Of a DNA stretch of 20,583 bases, positions 1 to 5,022 are shown piece by piece. Below the pieces are notes generated by a model that was not told where the DNA came from, did not search any database, and saw nothing but the letters and a program-made list of their open reading frames with translations. Every line of letters starts with the position of its first letter. Position 1 is the stretch's first letter. A program made the position numbers and the translations under genes. Origin of the DNA: CAYLOC01 sp964385195 (lineage in GTDB: Bacteria; Actinomycetota; Actinomycetes; Propionibacteriales; Nocardioidaceae); contig CAYLOC010000034.1 of the NCBI GenBank assembly GCA_964385195.1, forward strand, positions 1 to 20,583, in the 5' to 3' direction.

Positions 1-1743
1 GCTGTCAGTGCCGGTGTCGGCGCCCGCCTCGGTGGTGCTGGCATCCTGGGGGGCATCCTCGGCTCCGGGCTCCACCGGGGCAGGGGCGGTCGGTGCGGTG
101 TCGTAGCGTTCCAGGCGGTCCCGCAGGTCGGGGGCGACGTGGGAGACGTAGGCCTCCACCATGTCCCAGGCGTCGTCGCCGGCGACCACGAGCTTGGAGA
201 AGTCCTCGGTGAACAGGTCCCGGACCACCTTCAACGTGGTGTCGGGCTCTTCGTAGAGCAGTTTCGGGGCCTGCCCGGACTTCTGCTTCTTCTCGATGTC
301 CTCCCAGCGTGCGGTCAACCGGGTGACGTCCCGGGTGAGCTGCTCCTCGGAGGCGCCCTCGGCCGCCGTACGGATGATGAACCCGGCGTCGGACGGCAGG
401 ATCTCCTTCAGCAGGTTCTTCAGCCGGTTCCGCTCGGTGTCGGGGAGCTTGCGGCTGATCCCGCTGTTGCCACCGCCCGGCATGTAGACCAGGTACCGGC
501 CGGGCAGGCTGATCTGGGCGGTGAGGCGGGCGCCCTTGTGGCCGACCGGGTCCTTGCTGACCTGCACCAGCACCGACTGCCCCGGCTTGAGGGCATCCTC
601 GATGCGCCGGGACTTCGAGTCCCCGGCGAGGTCCCAGTTGACCTCACCGGCGTACAGCACCGCGTTGCGTCCCTTGCCGATGTCGATGAACGCGGCCTCC
701 ATGCTGGGCAGCACGTTCTGCACCCGGCCGAGGTAGACGTTGCCGATGATCGAGGTCTGGGACTGCAGCGCGACGTAGTGCTCAACGAGGACGTTGTCCT
801 CCAGTACGGCGATCTGGGTCGTCTGGTCACGCTGCCGGATCGCCATCACGCGCTCGACGGACTCCCGCCGGGCCAGGAACTCCGACTCGCTGAGGATCGG
901 AGCGCGTTTGCGGCCCGCGGCGCGGCCCTCGCGGCGGCGCTGCCGCTTGGCCTCGATCCGCGTGGAGCCGTCCACGCTGCTGATGTCGCCGGAGCTGTCA
1001 GAACCGTTGTCCTGGCTGTCACCGTTGCCGCCGTTGCCGCCGTTGTCACTGCGCCGGCGGCGGCGCCTGCGACGTGAGGAACCGGACTTCTCCTCACCGG
1101 AGTCGCCGTCCTTGCTCTCTGTCTCCTTGCTCTCGGTGTTCTGCGACTTGTCCGGCTTCTCGTCCTTCTTCTTNNNNNNNNNNNNNNNNNNNNNNNNNNN
1201 NNNNNNNNNNNNNNNNNNNNNNNNNNNNNNNNNNNNNNNNNNNNNNNNNNNNNNNNNNNNNNNNNNNNNNNNNTTCTTGTCGTCCTTCTTCTTCGCGTCC
1301 TTGCTCTCGTGTTTGCTCCCCGAGCGCTTGGACTCAGAGTCCTTCTCGGACTTCTTGGTGGTGTCTGCGGATGAGGATTCTGGCTGTTCGGTGCCGGAAG
1401 AGCTGTCGGAATGGTCGTCCTTGCCCGACTTGGCGGAGCGTCGGCGGCTGCGTCCCCCTCGCGACCGGCGGCGCCTGCTGCCGCCGTCCGAGCCGTGGCT
1501 CTCCCCCTGGCTGTCGTCTCCGCCGGTCTCCGGCTCCGCGGTGCGCGCCGGTGCCGGAGCAACGCTGGACAGGTCCGGTGCCTGGAACAGCGGGACGGAC
1601 CCGGTCCCGACTTCGGACGTGGTGCCCCCCGCCTCCGGGGGACCGGCCGGGCGGCTGGCGGCCCGGCGGCGGCTGCGCCGTGGCGCGGCCGCTGCTTCTG
1701 TGTCGGCGGATTGTTCCGCGGACGAATTGTCGTCTTCGCGCAT
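1..1743 (-). CDS. rne: Ribonuclease E/G, N-terminal portion (C-terminus off left edge, internal assembly gap)
   Basis: Endoribonuclease of the RNase E/G family, which acts in mRNA decay and rRNA processing. The ATG has an AAGGAG ribosome-binding site 6 nt upstream. About 156 codons before the gap form a disordered extension rich in Arg, Ser, Asp and Lys. After the gap another Lys/Asp-rich tract and an eight-Arg run lead into the catalytic half. That half shows the S1-domain segment GNVYLGRVQNVLPSMEAAFI (about 750-680), the 5'-sensor region (GARLTAQISLPGRYLVYMPG) and the FIIRTAAEG and LYEEPD segments. The DNase-I-like subdomain with the metal-binding aspartates must lie beyond position 1. A 33-residue Pro/Ala/Glu/Asp-rich linker occupies the last codons visible. 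The gene is 123 nt downstream of the TIGR03936 gene, an order common in actinobacteria. The family call is firm; total length cannot be known because the gap size is nominal. Confidence 0.93.
   Translation of the reverse strand, partial: MREDDNSSAEQSADTEAAAAPRRSRRRAASRPAGPPEAGGTTSEVGTGSVPLFQAPDLSSVAPAPARTAEPETGGDDSQGESHGSDGGSRRRRSRGGRSRRRSAKSGKDDHSDSSSGTEQPESSSADTTKKSEKDSESKRSGSKHESKDAKKKDDKXXXXXXXXXXXXXXXXXXXXXXXXXXXXXXXXXXKKKDEKPDKSQNTESKETESKDGDSGEEKSGSSRRRRRRRRSDNGGNGGNGDSQDNGSDSSGDISSVDGSTRIEAKRQRRREGRAAGRKRAPILSESEFLARRESVERVMAIRQRDQTTQIAVLEDNVLVEHYVALQSQTSIIGNVYLGRVQNVLPSMEAAFIDIGKGRNAVLYAGEVNWDLAGDSKSRRIEDALKPGQSVLVQVSKDPVGHKGARLTAQISLPGRYLVYMPGGGNSGISRKLPDTERNRLKNLLKEILPSDAGFIIRTAAEGASEEQLTRDVTRLTARWEDIEKKQKSGQAPKLLYEEPDTTLKVVRDLFTEDFSKLVVAGDDAWDMVEAYVSHVAPDLRDRLERYDTAPTAPAPVEPGAEDAPQDASTTEAGADTGTDS
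1174..1273. other. Assembly gap (100 N) inside rne
   Basis: A run of exactly 100 N, the usual placeholder for a gap of unknown size. Both flanks encode Lys/Asp/Glu/Ser low-complexity protein on the minus strand (about KKDDKK before and KKKDEK after). The missing piece is therefore probably a longer repetitive AAG/GAC-rich tract that defeated assembly. As written, 100 N would also shift the reading frame between the two halves, so no protein can be read straight through it. Confidence 0.97.
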
Positions 1744-1750
1744 GGATACG

Positions 1751-1786
1751 CTCCTTCGACCCCGGGCGCCGAGCGCCACGCGGGGT
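1751..1786 (-). promoter_or_regulatory. rne leader: bulged hairpin next to the Shine-Dalgarno
   Basis: On the minus strand ACCCCG (1786-1781) and GGCGC (1777-1773) pair perfectly with GCGCC (1769-1765) and CGGGGT (1764-1759). This gives an 11-bp stem with a 3-nt bulge and a 3-nt loop. Two bases after the stem comes the AAGGAG ribosome-binding site (1756-1751), 6 nt before the rne ATG. Base pairing is seen directly; a role in controlling RNase E synthesis is inferred by analogy with autoregulation through the E. coli rne leader. Confidence 0.55.
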
Positions 1787-1866
1787 GGTCATCGCCACCG
1801 CTCGCCGGGAGGCGGGCAGCGACGCAAGCCTGCGGTCATGTCCGGCGACACCCCTCGGGCGTCATC

Positions 1867-2673
1867 TCACGCGGGTGTGGACCTGCCCGGCTGCTCAGCG
1901 GTCGCGGACCCAGCAGGCCCAGCGTCGCGATCCGGCGCGAGCGGATCCCCCACGCAGCCGGTCTGGGAGTCCCAAGGCCCCTGCGCCAAGCGCGCCACCA
2001 AGGGCGGCTCCGGCGCCCGTAGGCCCGCAACTTCACGGAGACCGGCGAGGATGTCGTCGGGTCGTACGGTCGGTGTTTCCTGCCGTACCACCACATCCAG
2101 TATGGCACACGGCGGCGGGTTTTCCCGATTCCCTGTGCCGGGGCCGCCCGCGGAGACTGCCAACGCCAGGACCGCCGCGCGGCAGTCGAACCGGCGTACC
2201 CCCTTCTTGGTACGTCGCTCCACCTCCACACTCGTGCGGTCGAGGAACTGCTGCACGGCCCGCTCGGCCTGGTCCTGCGGCACCCCGGTCAACCGGATCT
2301 GCCAGCGCCCGGCCTCCAGCCGGTCAGCGAGGGAACCGGGACCGGCGACCACCACATCCACGATGTCCAGGCCGGCGGAGAGGGACTCATCCAGCCGTGA
2401 CCGCACCTGTTGGGGGTCGACCTCCTCGGTCACCGCAATCTCCACGTACTCCGCTTCCGACTCCGCGCCAGTAGGGGCGGCATTGGGGTAGGAGATGCGC
2501 GGATGCGGGGTGAACCCGGAGGAGTAGGCCACGGGTACCCGCGCCCGGGCGACGGCGCGTTCCAGCGCCCGGCCGAAGTCGCGATGGCTGGTGAACCGCA
2601 TCCGGCCGCGTTTGGCGTAGCGCAGACGGAGACGCTGCACCGGCGGTGGCCGCTGCGCAGGTTGCTCGGGCAC
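1867..2673 (-). CDS. TIGR03936/DUF2344 family protein
   Basis: A 268-residue conserved protein of unknown biochemical function, recognised by the N-terminal signature RLRLRYAKRGRMRFTSHRD (from residue 14) and by SSGFTPHPRISY. Both are hallmarks of the radical SAM-linked TIGR03936 (DUF2344) family. This family is often encoded next to, or fused with, TIGR03960 radical SAM proteins; here the partner is about 2.3 kb away behind a plus-strand island. I chose the GTG start because the conserved region begins a few residues later and a TAGGGT hexamer lies 8 nt upstream, as in a leaderless transcript. The AGGAGG one base before the GTG is too close to work as a normal ribosome-binding site. An upstream ATG at 2730 would add 19 non-conserved residues. 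The C-terminal 40 or so residues look poorly conserved. It lies upstream of rne on the same strand and probably in the same operon. Confidence 0.85.
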   Translation of the reverse strand: MPEQPAQRPPPVQRLRLRYAKRGRMRFTSHRDFGRALERAVARARVPVAYSSGFTPHPRISYPNAAPTGAESEAEYVEIAVTEEVDPQQVRSRLDESLSAGLDIVDVVVAGPGSLADRLEAGRWQIRLTGVPQDQAERAVQQFLDRTSVEVERRTKKGVRRFDCRAAVLALAVSAGGPGTGNRENPPPCAILDVVVRQETPTVRPDDILAGLREVAGLRAPEPPLVARLAQGPWDSQTGCVGDPLAPDRDAGPAGSATAEQPGRSTPA

Positions 2674-2681
2674 GCCTCCTG

Positions 2682-2687
2682 ACCCTA
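2682..2687 (-). promoter_or_regulatory. Candidate leaderless -10 element for the TIGR03936 gene
   Basis: TAGGGT followed by 8 nt and the GTG start. The TANNNT pattern at this distance is typical of actinobacterial leaderless promoters. No convincing -35 box is visible. Confidence 0.45.
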
Positions 2688-2708
2688 CCGCGCGGCACGT
2701 CCGTCGCC

Positions 2709-2729
2709 TGACCGGACGCGAGCCGGTCA
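2709..2729. promoter_or_regulatory. 21-bp palindrome in a divergent promoter region, candidate operator
   Basis: TGACCGG and CCGGTCA form a perfect 7-bp inverted repeat with a 7-nt spacer. It lies between the divergent TIGR03936 gene and the plus-strand membrane protein gene, where the -35 regions of both promoters would fall. A CAGACT hexamer (2735-2740) that could be the plus-strand -10 follows 5 nt later. The symmetry is visible; binding by a dimeric regulator is inference. Confidence 0.35.
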
Positions 2730-2783
2730 TGTGGCAGACTCAGGGGACTGCATCTGCACGACAGCGACGACGGGAGACTGCTG

Positions 2784-3398
2784 ATGTCCGACGTACCTCC
2801 ACCGCCCGGCGACCCCAACCGCCCCGGCGACGGCGGGCAGCCCTACCCGTCCTACCCCTCGTACCCGTCGTCCTCCCAGGCTCCCGGAGGGCCGCAAGCC
2901 GGAGGATACGGCCCCCCACCGACACCGGAGAAGCCCCAGTCGATCACCTACGCGGTGTACCTGATGCTCGCCGGCGCTGCGCTGAGCCTCATCGGCCTCA
3001 TCACCGGCCTGGCCACGATGAGCGACCTCAAGGACACCATCCGCGACTCGCTGCAAAACTCCAACCCGGGGTTCACCGAGAACGATCTGGACACTGCGTT
3101 CAGCATCGCCGTGACGTCGGTGGTGGTCCTGGGGATCATCGGCATCTTGTTGTGGCTGTGGATGGCGTGGAAGAACGGTCAGGGTCGCGGATGGGCCCGA
3201 GTGGTCGCCACCGTCTTCGGAGGGCTGAACATCCTCTTCTTCCTCATCGGGCTGACCGGCGCGCAACAGACCACGACCAGTGCCGACATCATCAACCTGG
3301 TCAGTGTCGTCATCGCGGTCATCGTGCTGGTCCTGCTGTGGCGTAAGGAGTCCAGCGCCTACTACGAAGGCGTCAAAGCCTCCCAGAAGATGTACTGA
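2784..3398 (+). CDS. Pro/Gly/Tyr-rich N-terminal, multi-pass membrane protein of unknown function
   Basis: A 204-residue protein. Residues 1-50 are a disordered cytoplasmic-type tail rich in Pro, Gly, Tyr and Ser (three Y-P-S repeats). The rest shows four hydrophobic segments at about 54-78, 106-129, 137-158 and 167-185, with a hydrophilic loop at 80-104. This layout is common in actinobacterial DUF4064-like or otherwise unnamed membrane proteins; I cannot assign a function. The ATG is preceded by GGGAG with 8-nt spacing. It is the first gene of a three-gene plus-strand island, 56 nt ahead of an MFS transporter. A relation to that transporter is possible but unsupported. Coding is well supported by the alternation of hydrophobic helices and strong third-position GC. 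Confidence 0.8.
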   Translation: MSDVPPPPGDPNRPGDGGQPYPSYPSYPSSSQAPGGPQAGGYGPPPTPEKPQSITYAVYLMLAGAALSLIGLITGLATMSDLKDTIRDSLQNSNPGFTENDLDTAFSIAVTSVVVLGIIGILLWLWMAWKNGQGRGWARVVATVFGGLNILFFLIGLTGAQQTTTSADIINLVSVVIAVIVLVLLWRKESSAYYEGVKASQKMY

Positions 3399-3440
3399 CG
3401 CCTCCACCGACGCGATTCGCCCCCGGGGTACGGCGACGGG

Positions 3441-3446
3441 GACAAT
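3441..3446 (+). promoter_or_regulatory. Weak candidate -10 element for the MFS gene
   Basis: GACAAT lies 8 nt before the GTG start of the transporter. It has the position of a leaderless -10 element but lacks the leading T, so this is weaker than the other cases in the window. No clear Shine-Dalgarno is present. Confidence 0.25.
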
Positions 3447-3454
3447 GGGCGACT

Positions 3455-4672
3455 GTGCCCGCCCACCGTCGTCAACAGGTCCTCGTCCTCGTCGGGCTGG
3501 TGGTGCTCGCGCTCAATCTCCGCCCCGCCGCGGTCAGCGTCGGACCTCTGATCGACGAGCTCCAGCAGGGCCTGTCGATGGGACCCACGATCGCAGGCGT
3601 CGTGACCACGTTGCCGGTGCTGTGTTTCGCCGGTTTCGGCGTGCTGGCGCCCTGGCTGGCCCGGCGGTTGGGTGTGCACCGGGTGATGTTCATCGCCCTG
3701 CTGCTGTGCGCCGGCGGGCTCGTGGCACGGGTCGAGGTGAGCCACGCGGGCCCGTTCATCGCGTTGACGATTCCCGCGCTGGCAGGGATGGCGACCGCGA
3801 ACGTGTTGCTGCCGTCGCTGGTCAAACGGCACTTCCCCGAGCATGTCGGTGTCGTCACCGGCGTGTATACCACCGCGCTGGCGGTGGGGCTCAGCGCCGG
3901 GTCCGGGCTGACCGTCCCGATCGCGCACGCCACCGGCTCCTGGCAAGGGGGCCTTGCGTCGTGGGCTCTGCTGGCGCTGATCGCAGCGGTGCCGTGGCTG
4001 GCACTGCTCCGCCACGACGTACGACCGGCCGAGGAGTCCGGGCATCGGGGGTTCCGGCTCTCGACCACGGTCCGGTCACCGCTGGCGTGGCTGATGGCGG
4101 GCTTCTTCGGGATGCAGTCCCTCCAGGCCTACTCCGTGTTCGGCTGGCTGCCGCAGATCTACCGCGACGCGGGGTTCTCGGCCGCTACCGCCGGCGCCCT
4201 GCTGGCCACGGCCACGGCGACCAGCATCCCGATCTCGTTCCTTCTCCCTGCGCTGGCCGCCCGGGTCCGTAACCCCGGCGGCATCGTGATCGCGCTCACC
4301 GTCAGCTACGTCATCGGGTACGTCGGCCTGCTGACCAGTCCGGATGCGGCGCCGTGGCTGTTCGCGGTCCTGGTCGGCACCGGTACCGGCATGTTCCCGC
4401 TGGTGCTGGCGCTGATCGGGCTGCGTGCACGCACCAGCGACGGCACCGCCGCCCTGTCCGGCTTCACCCAGAGCATCGGCTACCTGCTCGCCGCGGCCGG
4501 GCCCGTCCTGATGGGGGCGTTGTACGGCGGGACCGGCGGCTGGACCGTGCCGCTGCTGTTCTTGCTGGTGATGCTGGCACCACAGCTCGTGTGCGGCCTG
4601 CTGGTGACGCGGCCGCGCTTCTTCGAGGACCAGGTTCCCGGTGTGGGCACGCCGCACCCGGTACACTCATAG
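3455..4672 (+). CDS. MFS transporter, CynX/NimT type
   Basis: A 405-residue major facilitator protein with about twelve hydrophobic segments across its whole length. The first helix carries ALNLRPAAVSVGPLIDELQQ, the signature of the CynX/NimT subfamily (cyanate and 2-nitroimidazole-type transporters). A central hydrophilic stretch around residues 190-205 separates two six-helix halves. The substrate cannot be read from sequence; other members have been linked to small anions or efflux of drug-like compounds. The GTG start is taken because the subfamily motif begins about 20 residues later and no better in-frame start exists. The next gene starts 2 nt after its TAG stop. The gene is not linked to a cyanase or another metabolic enzyme here. 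Confidence 0.88.
   Translation: MPAHRRQQVLVLVGLVVLALNLRPAAVSVGPLIDELQQGLSMGPTIAGVVTTLPVLCFAGFGVLAPWLARRLGVHRVMFIALLLCAGGLVARVEVSHAGPFIALTIPALAGMATANVLLPSLVKRHFPEHVGVVTGVYTTALAVGLSAGSGLTVPIAHATGSWQGGLASWALLALIAAVPWLALLRHDVRPAEESGHRGFRLSTTVRSPLAWLMAGFFGMQSLQAYSVFGWLPQIYRDAGFSAATAGALLATATATSIPISFLLPALAARVRNPGGIVIALTVSYVIGYVGLLTSPDAAPWLFAVLVGTGTGMFPLVLALIGLRARTSDGTAALSGFTQSIGYLLAAAGPVLMGALYGGTGGWTVPLLFLLVMLAPQLVCGLLVTRPRFFEDQVPGVGTPHPVHS
4662..4667 (+). promoter_or_regulatory. Candidate leaderless -10 element for the 45-residue protein
   Basis: TACACT followed by exactly 7 nt and ATG. It lies inside the last codons of the MFS gene, so the small gene could be transcribed on its own without a leader. 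No Shine-Dalgarno precedes its ATG, which fits. Confidence 0.4.
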
Positions 4673-4674
4673 CC

Positions 4675-4812
4675 ATGTGGTGGATTCTTCTGATCCTCGC
4701 CGTCGTCGCGGTGGCGTTCTACTACCGGGTGCCGCTGCTGGCGAAGCTGCTCGGCCAGCCGGAGGACCGGATCCGTCGTTCGCTGGAGCGGCGTAAGGGC
4801 GGCGGGCACTAA
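4675..4812 (+). CDS. 45-residue single-pass membrane microprotein
   Basis: The protein starts MWWILLILAVVAVAFYY, a single hydrophobic helix of about 17 residues. A short amphipathic, Arg/Lys-rich tail follows (LLGQPEDRIRRSLERRKGGGH), giving an N-out or hairpin-free single-pass layout with a positive cytoplasmic tail. No family is recognised. Coding is supported by its position 2 nt after the MFS stop, by a TACACT hexamer at leaderless distance, and by a clear hydrophobic/charged division unlikely by chance. It is the last gene before a convergent junction. It could be a small partner of the transporter or an independent protein; the sequence does not decide. Confidence 0.65.
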   Translation: MWWILLILAVVAVAFYYRVPLLAKLLGQPEDRIRRSLERRKGGGH

Positions 4813-4830
4813 CGTCGCTACGCCTCGGCG

Positions 4831-4902
4831 TACAAGGCAGAGGCACCCTGTGCAACGCACGTTTGCCTTGTCAACGGCGCGTTTGCCCCGTCTACAAGGC
4901 AA
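4831..4902. repeat. Intergenic inverted and tandem repeats next to an assembly gap
   Basis: Two related 16-mers, CGTTTGCCTTGTCAAC (4860-4875) and CGTTTGCCCCGTCTAC (4880-4895), occur in direct orientation with a 20-bp period. TTGCCTTGT (4863-4871) is also a perfect inverted repeat of ACAAGGCAA (4894-4902), and its inner 8 bases match ACAAGGCA at 4832-4839. Two mutually exclusive hairpins can therefore form. The element lies between convergent genes and could act as a terminator, or it may be a copy of a dispersed intergenic repeat, which would explain why assembly stops 13 bp later. Confidence 0.55.
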
Positions 4903-4915
4903 CCGCAGCCAGGGG

Positions 4916-5015
4916 NNNNNNNNNNNNNNNNNNNNNNNNNNNNNNNNNNNNNNNNNNNNNNNNNNNNNNNNNNNNNNNNNNNNNNNNNNNNNNNNNNNNN
5001 NNNNNNNNNNNNNNN
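4916..5015. other. Assembly gap (100 N) between convergent genes
   Basis: Exactly 100 N, a nominal gap. It lies 8 bases beyond the stop codon of the TIGR03960 gene and just after the intergenic repeats. No reading frame of a neighbour is broken by it. Whatever lies here (more repeats, a terminator or a small gene) is unknown. Confidence 0.97.
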
Positions 5016-5022
5016 TGCAGGG

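Noticed and set aside
139..1077. Long plus-strand open frame opposite rne
   Set aside because: It is antisense to a clear RNase E/G frame, has shadow-type composition and shows no known motif.
794..2491. Plus-strand open frame spanning the first gap
   Set aside because: It exists only because N codons are read as open. It lies antisense to rne and the TIGR03936 gene, and its product is low-complexity Arg/Ser/Pro.
4831..4902. CRISPR-like array suggested by repeats at a 20-bp period
   Set aside because: There are only two imperfect 16-bp units with 4-nt spacing, no spacer-length sequence between repeats and no cas genes nearby.
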